The notes: generated by a model from the letters alone, not told the origin. DNA of 64,000 nt from Burkholderia territorii (GCF_902833055.1 NZ_CADFEJ010000002.1:496001-560000), one strand, 5' to 3'; positions 8,402 through 17,607 are shown, counted from the stretch's first letter. Made by a program: numbers and translations.

Positions 8402-9427
8402 TCACGTACTGATCTGAAGATACCCGTCGACTGCGGCAATCTTCGCACCACCGCCCGTCGACAGCGACGCCGTGCCGCCGTCGAACGGATGCACGGGCGC
8501 GTCGGTCGGCGTCCATGCGTGGCGCGCCAGCAGTTCGCGATACCCGCCGCGGATCACGAAGCCGCCGCATTTGGCCGCATAGGCGTCACGCCGCATCCGG
8601 TACGCGCGCGGCAGGTCGTACCACGGCAGCCTCGGCAGGTCGTGATGCACGAGGTGATAGTTGTTGTTCAGGTACAGCAGCCGCATCGCGAAGCCGGCCT
8701 CGTTGATCGCGATGCGCGCCTTCGGATGCCGGGCGGCGCGGTGTTCGAACAGCGAGCGGATCATCGCGAGCGACAGCGCGGGCCACGTGACCGCCAGCAG
8801 GTAGTACCACCACGGCACGCCGATCGCCCGCTGCAGCCAGGCGAGTAGCGCGACCACGCACAGGCCGTGCGTTATCCACATCCGCAGATAGCGGAAGTCG
8901 GCGCGTCGGAACGCGGCGAATGTGTCGGCGAACATCGCGGCAACGCTCGTCGGCGGCCCGAACACCAGACGTCCGATGAAGGTGGTGCGCGCAACGGTTA
9001 GCGCGCGACGCCAGCGCGGCAACCGCGCCCACTGCGCGCGCGACACGTAGTTCGTTTCCGGGTCGACGCCCGGCACGGTCAGGTCCTCGTCGCGGTGATG
9101 GTCGAGGTGCGTGTCGCGATACAGCGTGTACGGATACCAGATCGTCAACGGCGGATAGCCGAGCAATCGGTTCACGAACGCGGAGCGCGTCGGATGGCCG
9201 TGCAGCAGCTCATGCTGCAGCGACATGTGCCACGCGCCGAGGAGGATCAGCGGCGGCGTCGCGGCTGCCAGCGACAGATGCCCGGCGCGCACGAGCAGCA
9301 GCACGGCGAGCCAGCCGCCGTAGATCGCGACGACCAGCAGCCACGTCGGCCACTCGGTGCGTGCGGTGAAGCGGGCGTCGAGTGCGGCGATCGCGCGCGC
9401 GTGGTCGACGTCGAAGTATTCGGCCAT
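8402..9427 (-). CDS. Membrane fatty acid desaturase
   Basis: A 341-residue integral membrane protein with the three histidine clusters that bind the di-iron centre: HELLHGH near residue 67, HLDHH near residue 105 and HLVHHD near residue 260. Hydrophobic helices precede and separate them. This is the acyl-lipid/fatty-acid desaturase-hydroxylase superfamily, which inserts double bonds or hydroxyls using O2 at the membrane. The start at 9427 (MAEYFDVDH) is preferred; the frame is open for 52 more codons without a better signal. The exact substrate cannot be told from sequence. It is monocistronic by spacing. Confidence 0.85.
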   Translation of the reverse strand: MAEYFDVDHARAIAALDARFTARTEWPTWLLVVAIYGGWLAVLLLVRAGHLSLAAATPPLILLGAWHMSLQHELLHGHPTRSAFVNRLLGYPPLTIWYPYTLYRDTHLDHHRDEDLTVPGVDPETNYVSRAQWARLPRWRRALTVARTTFIGRLVFGPPTSVAAMFADTFAAFRRADFRYLRMWITHGLCVVALLAWLQRAIGVPWWYYLLAVTWPALSLAMIRSLFEHRAARHPKARIAINEAGFAMRLLYLNNNYHLVHHDLPRLPWYDLPRAYRMRRDAYAAKCGGFVIRGGYRELLARHAWTPTDAPVHPFDGGTASLSTGGGAKIAAVDGYLQIST

Positions 9428-9748
9428 GTTGGTGGGACAGGATGAAGCGGGTGATACGGGTGCGACACGCGTCACGGATAGCGGACGATCGCGCCGGCGC
9501 GGGCCGCGATGCAGGTGGCCGACGTGGTCCACGGCTCGCCGTCGGACCGCTACCGACAGCGGCTCGCGACGGTGTCGCGACACCGGAACGCTAACCGGCT
9601 CGCGTAGTCAGGCCAACCAAGCAATTCGCATTTGCTTATCGCTGCGCGACGGATAAGCATTGTGACTGCCCGCGCCGCGTGCCGGACCCGTGCGAAACGC
9701 GAGAGAACGGGCTTTCTCCAATGCGCCGTCGATGCGTAGAATGCGCGC
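9428..9748. other. Intergenic region between desaturase and PhnD-like genes
   Basis: A divergent promoter region with no supported gene. Its only clear structure is the inverted repeat GCTTATC at 9634-9640 and GATAAGC at 9652-9658, separated by 11 bases. It lies 91 bases before the PhnD-like gene and could be an operator for either gene. Confidence 0.45.
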
Positions 9749-10573
9749 ATGAGCTCATGGATCGCCGGACTGCCGATGTACAACGTGACGCCGCGCCACG
9801 CCGCCCTGTGGCGCGCGTTGCTGCGTGATGCGCTCGATGCGTTCGCGCATGCAGGCGGGCCGGCCGGCGTCGCGCTGCTCGACGAGCCGTTCGGCGATCT
9901 GCACGCGCTGTGGCGCCGCGACGACTTGCTGTTGTCGCAAACATGCGGTTATCCATACCGGATGCTCGGATTGCGCGATACCGTGCAACCGATCGCGACA
10001 CCGGCATTCGATGCGCCGGGCTGTGATGGCGCGCGCTACAGCAGCGTGCTGGTGGTGTCGGCGCGCGTGCATTCGGGCGGTGCGACGACGCTGGCTGCCT
10101 GTCGCGGATTGCGTGCCGCATACAACGGCGCGGATTCACACAGCGGGATGAACGCATTCCGGCACGCGGTTGCGCCGCACGCGCATGACGGGCGCTTCTT
10201 CGGTTCGGTCGTGTCGTTCGGCTCGCATCTGAACGTGCTGCGCGCGCTGGCCGCGGGCGTTGCCGATTGCGCGGCGATCGACTGCGTGACGTTCGCGTAC
10301 GTACGTGATGCGCTGCCGGAATTGTTGAACGACATCCGGATCATCGGCATGACGGCATCGGCGCCGGGCTTGCCGTTGATTGCATCGAAGGCGCTGGAAG
10401 GACGGCTCGTGGCGGCGCTGCAGGATGCGCTCGATCACGCGGTTACGGTCGATGCCCAACGGGCGAGCGCATTGCGGCTCAAGCGGTTCGAGCGCCTGCC
10501 GCCGGATGCCTACGACGCGATTGCCGATTTCGCGACGGACGCGGCTGCGCACGGGTATCCGGAGCTGGCGTGA
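9749..10573 (+). CDS. PhnD-like phosph(on)ate-binding-type protein without signal peptide
   Basis: A 274-residue protein resembling the substrate-binding fold of phosphate/phosphonate ABC transporters (PhnD/PtxB type). The pattern includes LPMYNVTPRH at the N-terminus, a central RAAYNGADSHSGMNAF segment matching the ligand loop, and FGSHLNVLRALAAGVADCAAIDCVTF. No signal peptide or transporter genes are present, so it looks like an orphan cytoplasmic relative. It stands alone between a divergent desaturase and a convergent helicase gene. Ligand and role are unknown. Confidence 0.7.
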   Translation: MSSWIAGLPMYNVTPRHAALWRALLRDALDAFAHAGGPAGVALLDEPFGDLHALWRRDDLLLSQTCGYPYRMLGLRDTVQPIATPAFDAPGCDGARYSSVLVVSARVHSGGATTLAACRGLRAAYNGADSHSGMNAFRHAVAPHAHDGRFFGSVVSFGSHLNVLRALAAGVADCAAIDCVTFAYVRDALPELLNDIRIIGMTASAPGLPLIASKALEGRLVAALQDALDHAVTVDAQRASALRLKRFERLPPDAYDAIADFATDAAAHGYPELA

Positions 10574-10613
10574 TGCGGCGGTGCGGCTGCGATGCCAGTC
10601 GCACCGCTTCAGG

Positions 10614-12011
10614 TCATTCCTCGTCCATCAACCGAACCTTGACCCGCTTGCCCTTGATCTTCCCCGCATTGAGCTTGCGCAGCGCGTCGCGCGCGACGCC
10701 GCGCTCGATCGCCACGTAGGTCGAGAACTCGGTCACGTTGATCTTGCCGATCTGCTTGCCGTCGAAGCCCGCGTCGCCGGTCAGCGCGCCGAGTACGTCG
10801 CCCGGGCGGATCTTGTCCTTGCGCCCGCCGAGGATCTGCAGCGTTTCCATCGGCGGCAGCAGCGGGTCGTTGCTGGCCGGCTTCAGTTCCGCGAGCGGAT
10901 GCCATTCGACCTCGCGCTTCTGCGCCTGCTCGATCGCGCCGACGCGTCGCATCTCGTCCATGCTGGCGAGGCTCAGCGCCCAGCCCTCCTGATCGGCACG
11001 GCCGGTGCGGCCGATGCGGTGCACGTGCACTTCGGGATCGGGCGTCACGTCGACGTTGATTACCGCCTCGAGCTGGGCGATATCGAGCCCGCGTGCGGCG
11101 ACATCGGTCGCGACCAGCACCGAGCAGCTGCGGTTCGCGAACTGGATCAGCACCTGGTCGCGTTCGCGCTGTTCGAGCTCGCCGTGCAGCGCGAGCGCAT
11201 GGAAGCCCTGTGCGTGCAGCACGTCGAGCAGGTCGCGGCATTGCTGCTTGGTGTTGCAGAACGCGATTGTGCTCACCGGCCGATAATGGTTCAGCAACTG
11301 GCCCACTGCGTGCAGCCGCTCGGTTTCCGTCACTTCGTAGAAGCGCTGGCGGATCTTGCTGTCGTCGTGGCGCTCCTCGAGCTTCACTTCTTTCGGATTA
11401 CGCAGGAACTGCTGGCTCAGCTTCGCGATGCCGTCCGGGTAGGTCGCCGAGAACAGCAGCGTCTGGCGCGTCGTCGGGCACATCCGCGCGACCTTCGCGA
11501 TGTCGTCGAAGAAGCCCATGTCGAGCATCCGGTCGGCCTCGTCGAGCACCAGCGTGTTCAGCGCATCGAGCGTCAGGTTGCCGCGATCGAGGTGATCCAT
11601 GATGCGGCCCGGCGTACCCACGACGATGTGCGCGCCATGCTCGAGGCTCTGCGCCTGCGGCCGCATCGGCGTGCCGCCGCACAGCGTCAGCACCTTTACG
11701 TTTTCCTCGGCGCGCGCGAGGCGGCGCACTTCCTGCGCGACCTGGTCGGCGAGCTCGCGCGTCGGGCACAGGATCATCGCCTGCACGTCGAAGCGGCGCG
11801 CGTCGAGGCGCGCGAGCAGCGCGAGCGAGAACGCGGCGGTCTTGCCGCTGCCCGTCTTCGCCTGCGCAATGAGGTCCTGGCCGGCCAGTGCGATCGGCAG
11901 GCTCGCGGCCTGGATCGGCGTCATGTCGACATAGCCGAGCTGCGCGAGGTTCGCGAGCATGGCGGGCGTCAGCGGCAGCGCGCTGAACGGCGTGGCGGTC
12001 GGTTGGGTCAT
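10614..12011 (-). CDS. dbpA: ATP-dependent RNA helicase DbpA
   Basis: A 465-residue DEAD-box helicase. In order, the motifs are GYVDMTPIQ (Q motif), AKTGSGKT (I), PTRELADQ (Ia), VGTPGR (Ib), DEAD (II), SAT (III), VATDVAARGLD (V) and HRIGRTGRA (VI). The C-terminal 75 residues match the DbpA RNA-binding domain, which in known members recognises helix 92 of 23S rRNA in late 50S ribosome assembly. The ATG at 12011 is one base after the stop of the zinc-ribbon gene, so the two are probably translationally coupled. Confidence 0.93.
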   Translation of the reverse strand: MTQPTATPFSALPLTPAMLANLAQLGYVDMTPIQAASLPIALAGQDLIAQAKTGSGKTAAFSLALLARLDARRFDVQAMILCPTRELADQVAQEVRRLARAEENVKVLTLCGGTPMRPQAQSLEHGAHIVVGTPGRIMDHLDRGNLTLDALNTLVLDEADRMLDMGFFDDIAKVARMCPTTRQTLLFSATYPDGIAKLSQQFLRNPKEVKLEERHDDSKIRQRFYEVTETERLHAVGQLLNHYRPVSTIAFCNTKQQCRDLLDVLHAQGFHALALHGELEQRERDQVLIQFANRSCSVLVATDVAARGLDIAQLEAVINVDVTPDPEVHVHRIGRTGRADQEGWALSLASMDEMRRVGAIEQAQKREVEWHPLAELKPASNDPLLPPMETLQILGGRKDKIRPGDVLGALTGDAGFDGKQIGKINVTEFSTYVAIERGVARDALRKLNAGKIKGKRVKVRLMDEE

Positions 12012-12012
12012 G

Positions 12013-12210
12013 TCAGGAGAGATCTCCGAGGTAAGGGCGGCCTTCCATCTGTTCGTAGAGGACGTTGCCTTCATCGTCCTCGAAGCGTTCGAGATAGTTG
12101 CGCGCGCCGCACAGCGGGCAGCGGAACAACAGCCCCTGGCCTTCGTCCTTGATGACGACGTCGGACGTCTCCCACTGCGTGCCGCAGCTCTGGTTTCGGC
12201 AGGTAAACAC
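12013..12210 (-). CDS. Small zinc-ribbon protein upstream of dbpA
   Basis: A 65-residue protein begun at the GTG at 12210, which has GGAGAAAG three bases before it. It contains two cysteine pairs, CRNQSC near residue 4 and CPLC near residue 40, forming a likely Cys4 zinc ribbon. An acidic tail follows (RFEDDEGN). Its TGA stop is separated by one base from the dbpA ATG. This coupling suggests a role in RNA metabolism or as a helicase partner, but that is inference. The longer open frame upstream is low-complexity and not believed to be coding. Confidence 0.75.
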   Translation of the reverse strand: MFTCRNQSCGTQWETSDVVIKDEGQGLLFRCPLCGARNYLERFEDDEGNVLYEQMEGRPYLGDLS

Positions 12211-12551
12211 GGTCTTTCTCCAGCTGAATTCGGTTGGTGGCGCGCCCGGCGGGCGCGGCAACGGCGTGCGGCGCTCGCGCGGCTCGGGCGCGGGCCGCAC
12301 CGGCGGTCGCGTGACCGCGTCGATGCGGGTGGTGGATCGGGTGGCGACGGCGTCGCGCGTGCCCGCAATTCTAGCGGATGCGGGGAGCCGGCAGTGGGCG
12401 ATACGGCACGCACCGGCCGGCTTCGGACGAGCGTCCTTGCGGGGCTGCGGAGCCGCCACCGGCGAGCGCGCGCGGCACCGCCCGCCTTCGCCATGAAAAA
12501 CGGCCGCCCCGAAGGGCGGCCGTGCGATGCGACGAAACGGGGCCGGACGCG
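12211..12551. other. Intergenic region between mqo and the zinc-ribbon gene
   Basis: This holds the promoter side of the zinc-ribbon/dbpA pair and the mqo terminator. I see no gene: all frames across it are Arg/Ala/Pro-rich and lack start signals. Confidence 0.5.
12495..12523 (-). terminator. Rho-independent terminator of mqo
   Basis: A perfect 10-bp stem (ACGGCCGCCC at 12500-12509 with its complement at 12514-12523, four-base loop) is followed on the minus strand by five T residues. It lies just after the mqo stop. Confidence 0.9.
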
Positions 12552-14195
12552 TTACAGCGCCATGTCGGCCGATGCCTTCGCGGGGCGCGCCGGGGTTGCG
12601 CCCGTCGCCTGCGACGGCGCGGTCAGGTCGATCTTCGGCGGCGGCGAGAGCTGCAGCACGTCGCTCGTGTAGGTCCATTCCTCGACGACCTTCGCCGGGC
12701 TGTCGTTCAGCTTCGTGCCGTAGCTTGGCACGATCTGGCGGATCTTCTGCTGCCATTCGGGCGTCGCGACCTTGTCCTTGAACACCTTCTGCATCAGGTT
12801 CAGCATGATCGGCGCGGCCGTCGACGCGCCCGGCGATGCGCCGAGCAGCCCCGCGATGCTGCCGTCCTGCGAGCTGACGATCTCGGTGCCGAGCTTCAGT
12901 ACGCCGCCCTTCTTCGGATCGCGCTTGATGATCTGCACGCGCTGGCCGGCCTGCCACAGGCGCCAGTCTTCCTTCTTCGCGTCGGGGAAATACTCCTTGA
13001 GTGCGTTGAAGCGGTCGTCGTCGGACAGCATCAGCTGGCCCGCGAGGTACTGGACGAGCGGAAACTCGTCGATGCCGACCCGCATCATCGGTGCGACGTT
13101 GTGCACGTTGGTGCTCTTCGCGAGGTCGAAGTACGAGCCGTTCTTCAGGAACTTGGTGGAGAACGTCGCGAACGGCCCGAACAGGATGATCTTCTTGCCG
13201 TCGATGATGCGCGTATCGAGGTGCGGCACCGACATCGGCGGCGAGCCCACCGACGCCTTGCCGTATGCCTTCGCGAGGTGGCGCTTCACGACTTCGGGGT
13301 TGTCGGTCACGAGGAACGAACCGCCGACCGGGAACGCGCCGTAGTCCTTCGCCTCCGGAATGCCCGAGGCCTGCAGCAGGTGCAGCGCACCGCCGCCCGC
13401 GCCGATGAACACGAATTTCGCGTCGACGGCCTGTGGCGGTTCATCCGAATGCAGCTTCACCCACGACACGTGCCACGTGCCGTCGGCGTTGCGCGAGATC
13501 TCGCGCACTTCGCTCGACAGCGACAGCGTAAAATTCGGCTGCGTCTTCAGGTAGCCGACGAACTGGCGCGTGATCTCGCCGAAGTTCACGTCGGTGCCGA
13601 TCGGTGTCCACGTTGCCGCGACCTTCTGGTTGCGGTCGCGGCCTTCCATCATCAGCGGCACCCACTGCTTGATCTGGTCGTAGTCTTCCGAATACTGCAT
13701 CCCGCGGAACAGCGGGCTCGCCTGCAGCGCGTCGTAGCGCTTCTTCAGGAAGCGGACGTTGTCGTCGCCCCACACGAAGCTCATGTGCGGCGTCGAGTTG
13801 ATGAACGAGCGCGGGTTCTTCAGTACGCCCTGCCGGACTTGCCACGCCCAGAACTGGCGCGAGATCTGGAACGACTCGTTGATCTCGATCGCCTTCGAGA
13901 TGTCGATCTTGCCGTCCGCCTTCTCCGGCGTGTAGTTCAGTTCGGCGAGCGCCGAGTGGCCGGTGCCCGCGTTGTTCCAGCCGTTCGAGCTTTCCAGCGC
14001 GACGCCGTCGAGGCGTTCGACCATCGTCATCGACCAGTCGGGCTGAAGCTCGTGCAGCCACACGCCGAGCGTCGAGCTCATGATGCCGCCGCCCACCAGC
14101 AGGACGTCGACCTTCTTCGTATCGGCGGCATTCGCGGACGTCGCCGCGACGCACAGCGCGAGCGCCGACAGTATTACCCGTAACGTTTTGATCAC
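12552..14195 (-). CDS. mqo: Malate:quinone oxidoreductase with N-terminal signal peptide
   Basis: A 547-residue FAD-dependent enzyme that oxidises malate to oxaloacetate and reduces quinone. The FAD motif [13 protein letters not shown] occurs around residue 30, followed by the family signatures [13 protein letters not shown] and SFVWGDDN, and a C-terminal LLGASPGAS. The GTG at 14195 with AAGGGATC ahead is preferred. It gives a clear signal peptide: basic start, hydrophobic core [10 protein letters not shown] and the cleavage site SANA-AD. Most described Mqo proteins are peripheral on the cytoplasmic side and lack such a leader, so an extracytoplasmic location is suggested here. It is a single gene with its own terminator. 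Confidence 0.92.
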   Translation of the reverse strand: MIKTLRVILSALALCVAATSANAADTKKVDVLLVGGGIMSSTLGVWLHELQPDWSMTMVERLDGVALESSNGWNNAGTGHSALAELNYTPEKADGKIDISKAIEINESFQISRQFWAWQVRQGVLKNPRSFINSTPHMSFVWGDDNVRFLKKRYDALQASPLFRGMQYSEDYDQIKQWVPLMMEGRDRNQKVAATWTPIGTDVNFGEITRQFVGYLKTQPNFTLSLSSEVREISRNADGTWHVSWVKLHSDEPPQAVDAKFVFIGAGGGALHLLQASGIPEAKDYGAFPVGGSFLVTDNPEVVKRHLAKAYGKASVGSPPMSVPHLDTRIIDGKKIILFGPFATFSTKFLKNGSYFDLAKSTNVHNVAPMMRVGIDEFPLVQYLAGQLMLSDDDRFNALKEYFPDAKKEDWRLWQAGQRVQIIKRDPKKGGVLKLGTEIVSSQDGSIAGLLGASPGASTAAPIMLNLMQKVFKDKVATPEWQQKIRQIVPSYGTKLNDSPAKVVEEWTYTSDVLQLSPPPKIDLTAPSQATGATPARPAKASADMAL

Positions 14196-14716
14196 AGCAG
14201 ATCCCTTTTTCAACTTGGATGCATCGGTTTGCCATGCCGCCCGGCCGACGCGGATTCGCGTTCGACCCGCGCGTCCGGAGATCCGGAGCACGAATCCGGA
14301 ATTCCGGATCGGCCGCGTTCACCGTTGCATTTGCGCACACGAAGCCGTTGCGAAGGACACCTTCGGATCGGCTTCATGCGGTCATGCAAGTTCACGCTTC
14401 ACGGTCGTGCAACGAGCGTGCGGGCCCGTGCTGCAAGCCTCGCCGGACACGGCTTCAGGCTGCGCCGAAAGAGGCCGCGCGCAATGCATTCGACGGGGGC
14501 GGGATGGCAAGGGGCGCGTAATATAACCGAACTCGATTCCGGTGTCGCACACGCGGAATATCCTTGTTTTCGTGGGGTTTTTTAAGTGTCCGGGTTTCCG
14601 GAAAGGCGGGGCGCGGAACGGGAAGAATGGCGGGGACGGACCGGGCGCGATTCGCGCGATAGCGTTACTTCATCCGGATCGCGGCGTTGCACCGCGATCC
14701 GGTTGCCGTCACGGCA
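14196..14716. other. Intergenic region upstream of mqo
   Basis: About 520 bases without a supported gene. It contains the perfect 16-base palindrome ATCCGGAATTCCGGAT at 14294-14309, about 100 bases before the mqo start and embedded among further CCGGA copies. It also contains an 11-bp inverted repeat at 14674-14702 just after the small lipoprotein gene. Confidence 0.5.
14674..14702 (-). terminator. Hairpin after the small lipoprotein gene
   Basis: CCGGATCGCGG at 14674-14684 pairs perfectly with 14692-14702 around a 7-base loop. The stem is strong but no T-run follows, so termination is likely but not certain. Confidence 0.55.
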
Positions 14717-15046
14717 TCAGTTCGACGCGCCGCCGCGGCAGAACTGCGCGTATCCCTGCGCCGAATTCGCGAAGCCGTGCGCCTTCGCGAGTTCCCACGG
14801 ACGCTCGCATTGCTGCGTTCGTTCGCACCATGCGTAGCCCGCCGAGCCGATGCAGCCATGCGCATCGCGATCGCCGCCGACGAGCGGCGGCGCGGCTTGT
14901 CCGGCTTGCGCGGTCTGCGAGGTCTGGGTGTTCTGACCGGCGACATCGGGCGGAAGCGGGGAAGCGGGCTCGGTCGCGCACGCGCTCAATGCAAGCGCAC
15001 AGGCGATCATCGCGGCAATCGACGCGGAACAAGTGAAAGGCTTCAT
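14717..15046 (-). CDS. Small cysteine-rich lipoprotein
   Basis: A 109-residue protein from the ATG at 15046, preceded by GGAGCG. The N-terminus is a lipoprotein signal with lipobox LSAC. A Gln/Thr/Ala linker follows, then a compact C-terminal domain with the pattern GCIGSAGYAWC, then a Cys before ERPWELAKAHGF. The paired cysteines suggest disulfides in the periplasm. I do not know a function for this motif. It lies downstream of the Lrp gene on the same strand, 66 bases away, and may be co-transcribed. Confidence 0.7.
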   Translation of the reverse strand: MKPFTCSASIAAMIACALALSACATEPASPLPPDVAGQNTQTSQTAQAGQAAPPLVGGDRDAHGCIGSAGYAWCERTQQCERPWELAKAHGFANSAQGYAQFCRGGASN

Positions 15047-15112
15047 ACGGTAGCGCTCCATGGGATGAGGTTCGACGGCGGATGCCCGCAAACGGGCGAT
15101 TGAACGATTCGA

Positions 15113-15601
15113 TCACGCATCCGGCACCGGCACGCGCGACGAGAACTTGACCTCGCGCAGCGCGAGGCTCGACTGGATCGACGACACACCGGCCTGCTTC
15201 CTCAGCACGCGTTCGACGAATTCCGCATACGTGTCGAGATCGGCGGCGACCACCTGCAGGATGTAATCTGCCGCGCCGGTGATCTTGTGGCACGACGTCA
15301 CTTCGTCGTGACGCCGCATCACGTCCTCGAAGTGGTCCGGATCCTGATCGGAATGCATGTTGAACGTGACCTGCACGAACGCGAACACGTTCATGCCGAG
15401 CGCGCGGCGGTCGAGGTTCGCCTGGTAGCCGGTGATCACGCCCTCGTCCTCAAGTCGCTTGCGCCGCCGCCAGCACGGCGTGACGCTCAGCGACAGCCGT
15501 TCGCCGAGCGTCGCGTTGGACAGCGCGCCGTCTTCCTGCAGCAGGCGGAGCATCGCGCGGTCGACGCCGTCCAGTTCCACCGAAGCGCGATTTTTGCTCA
15601 T
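15113..15601 (-). CDS. Lrp/AsnC-family regulator
   Basis: A 162-residue protein starting at the ATG at 15601 (MSKNRAS), with GGGA eight bases upstream. Residues 10-60 are the AsnC-type helix-turn-helix (LSNATLGERLSLSVTPCWRRRKRL). The C-terminal half is the RAM ligand-binding and oligomerisation domain (FEDVMRRHDEVTSCHKITGAADYILQV). It is divergent from the acetylpolyamine-deacetylase-like gene, which is its likely target. Family members sense amino acids or related amines. Confidence 0.88.
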   Translation of the reverse strand: MSKNRASVELDGVDRAMLRLLQEDGALSNATLGERLSLSVTPCWRRRKRLEDEGVITGYQANLDRRALGMNVFAFVQVTFNMHSDQDPDHFEDVMRRHDEVTSCHKITGAADYILQVVAADLDTYAEFVERVLRKQAGVSSIQSSLALREVKFSSRVPVPDA

Positions 15602-15727
15602 TCCCGGGTCTCCGTAGGCTGTTTTCTCAAAATTGTATGAAACGGAGCGGTGAAAAGCAAAGCAAGTGCCGTCGAGCGTCAATAGACTGTTGTCACCCCT
15701 TTCAAGCGCTTACGGCGACGGTCAACC

Positions 15728-16765
15728 ATGCTCACGGTCTACAGCAGCGATCACCATCTGCATCGCGGCGTCGAACTGAAGGACGGCGCGATCACCGAAT
15801 CGTTCGAGAACCCGCTTCGCGCCGAGACGGTGCTCGCGCAGGTGCGCGCGGCCGGCCTCGGCAGCGTGGTCCCGCCGCGCGCGTTCGACCGCGCGTGCTA
15901 TGCCGGCGCGCACAGCGCGCGCTATGTCGATTTCCTCGCGGGCGCATGGGACGAGTGGACCGCGAGCGGGCGCACCTGCCAGGCGCTGCCGCTCGTATGG
16001 CCGGTGCGCGCGATGCCGTCGGCCGCGACGCTGCCCGACTTCATCGACGGCAAGCTGGGATTCTTCGCGATGGATGCGGGCGCACCGATCAACGCCGGTA
16101 CGTGGGAGGCAGTGAGCGCGAGCGCGAACTCGGCGCTCACTGGCGCCGACCTGCTGTCGAGCGGGGGCGCGCGCGCGGCGTTCGCGCTGTGCCGCCCGCC
16201 CGGCCATCATGCGGGCCGCGAGTACATGGGAGGCTACTGCTACTTGAACAACGCGGCGATCGCCGCGCAGCACGGCATGGCGCGCGGTGCCGCGCGCGTC
16301 GCGGTGCTCGACGTCGATTTCCACCACGGCAACGGCACGCAGGACATCTTCTACGAGCGGCCCGACGTGCTGTTCGCGTCGCTGCACGGCGAGCCGGCCG
16401 TGTCGTATCCGTACTTCTCCGGCTACGCCGACGAGCGCGGCGCAGGTGCGGGCGAAGGTTTCAACCTGAACCTGCCGCTGCCGAAGGGCACGCAGTGGGA
16501 CACCTACGCGGCGGCGCTCGGCCACGCCACTGCCGCGATCGCGACGCATGCGCCCGACCTGCTCGTCGTGTCGCTCGGCGTCGACACGTTCGAGCACGAT
16601 CCGATCAGCCATTTCAGGCTGCGCTCGCCCGACTACGTGCGGATCGGCGAGGTGCTCGCGCGCCTGAACCTGCCGACGCTGTTCGTGATGGAAGGCGGCT
16701 ACATGGTCGACGAAATCGGAATCAACGCGGTGAACGTGCTGCTCGGATTCGAAGGGCGCGCGTGA
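15728..16765 (+). CDS. Acetylpolyamine amidohydrolase-like (histone-deacetylase superfamily) enzyme
   Basis: A 345-residue zinc amidohydrolase. Signature segments appear in order: CRPPGHHAG near residue 155 (catalytic His pair), YCYLNNAA, LDVDFHHGNGTQDIFY near residue 195 (zinc ligands Asp and His), SLGVDTFEHDP near residue 282 (zinc Asp) and MEGGY near residue 320. The arrangement is that of bacterial acetylpolyamine deacetylases, which release acetate from N-acetylated putrescine or cadaverine. The divergent Lrp-family gene suggests control by an amine or amino acid. Confidence 0.88.
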   Translation: MLTVYSSDHHLHRGVELKDGAITESFENPLRAETVLAQVRAAGLGSVVPPRAFDRACYAGAHSARYVDFLAGAWDEWTASGRTCQALPLVWPVRAMPSAATLPDFIDGKLGFFAMDAGAPINAGTWEAVSASANSALTGADLLSSGGARAAFALCRPPGHHAGREYMGGYCYLNNAAIAAQHGMARGAARVAVLDVDFHHGNGTQDIFYERPDVLFASLHGEPAVSYPYFSGYADERGAGAGEGFNLNLPLPKGTQWDTYAAALGHATAAIATHAPDLLVVSLGVDTFEHDPISHFRLRSPDYVRIGEVLARLNLPTLFVMEGGYMVDEIGINAVNVLLGFEGRA

Positions 16766-16872
16766 TCGCATCGCTTCGGCTGCAATCGACAATCGTTCGG
16801 ACCGCGAATAATCAGCGTCGATGCTGATCGCCACGCCGTCCGGCGCGGCGACCATCGACTGGAGAGAGCGAC

Positions 16873-17607
16873 TCAACCCAACGGCCAGTTCAGGATCGCG
16901 ATGCCGTCGTTGTAGTCACCGTCCGTGCCGTCCTCCGAGCCGACCAGCCCGAAGTAGGTTTTCTTGAAGATGTCGACCTGGCGCGAGCCGATCTTCGACG
17001 GCTTGCCGTTCGCCGTCACGACCACGCGCACCTTCCCCTTGCCCGAGTTCACGATCTGCGTGTTCAGGTTCGCGTCCTGCGTGCCGGCGCCCTGGAATGT
17101 CGCCGCGGGCTTCGGGTTGTCGTCGACATAGACTTCGATCGTCTGCTGCGCGGCCGAGTTGACCAGCGCCGTCACGCCGAACGCGATGTTCGGCGGCAGG
17201 TTGAAGATGCCGTCGCGCTCGCCGCCGCCGGTCGTCGCGGGTTCCGGCTGCGCGGGTTGCGGCGTCGCCTTCGAGAAGTAATTGACCACCGCGCCCACGC
17301 CGAACTTCGCCGCCGCGCCGGGCAGCACACCGGGCGCGCCGGCCCACGTCACCGTGCATGCGATCACCTGGCCCGCTGCGTCGGCCTTCACCTTGTTCTG
17401 CCAGCTGCCGACGTCGAAGCTGTACGGAATGGTCGCGATGTCGACGAACACGTCGTATTGCGGCAGTTTTTCCACGAGCTGCGCGGTCATGAACTGACGC
17501 ATGCGGTCGAGCACCGCCTGATCGCCGTTCGCCTGTACGGCGGTTGCGTCGTTGCCCGCGAGCTGCAGAAGCGCATACAGGTCGTCGTGGGTAAAGGGTT
17601 GTGTCAT
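16873..17607 (-). CDS. bclB: LecB/PA-IIL-type lectin with extra N-terminal domain (BclB-like)
   Basis: A 244-residue protein. Residues 1-125 form an N-terminal domain of unknown fold found in BclB-type lectins. A short Pro/Gly linker follows, and the last 115 residues are a PA-IIL calcium-dependent sugar-binding domain. The calcium site is intact: NSA at the first ligand loop, SEDGTDGDYNDG near the end, and the terminal Gly (NWPLG) whose carboxylate binds the partner's calcium. The sugar-specificity tripeptide after the Asn is S-A-A. No signal peptide is present, as in other lectins of the group. It is 85 bases downstream of bclA on the same strand. Confidence 0.9.
   Translation of the reverse strand: MTQPFTHDDLYALLQLAGNDATAVQANGDQAVLDRMRQFMTAQLVEKLPQYDVFVDIATIPYSFDVGSWQNKVKADAAGQVIACTVTWAGAPGVLPGAAAKFGVGAVVNYFSKATPQPAQPEPATTGGGERDGIFNLPPNIAFGVTALVNSAAQQTIEVYVDDNPKPAATFQGAGTQDANLNTQIVNSGKGKVRVVVTANGKPSKIGSRQVDIFKKTYFGLVGSEDGTDGDYNDGIAILNWPLG

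Noticed and set aside
9634..9658. Inverted repeat GCTTATC/GATAAGC as a terminator
   Set aside because: It has an 11-base loop, no T-run and lies between divergent genes, so an operator is more likely.
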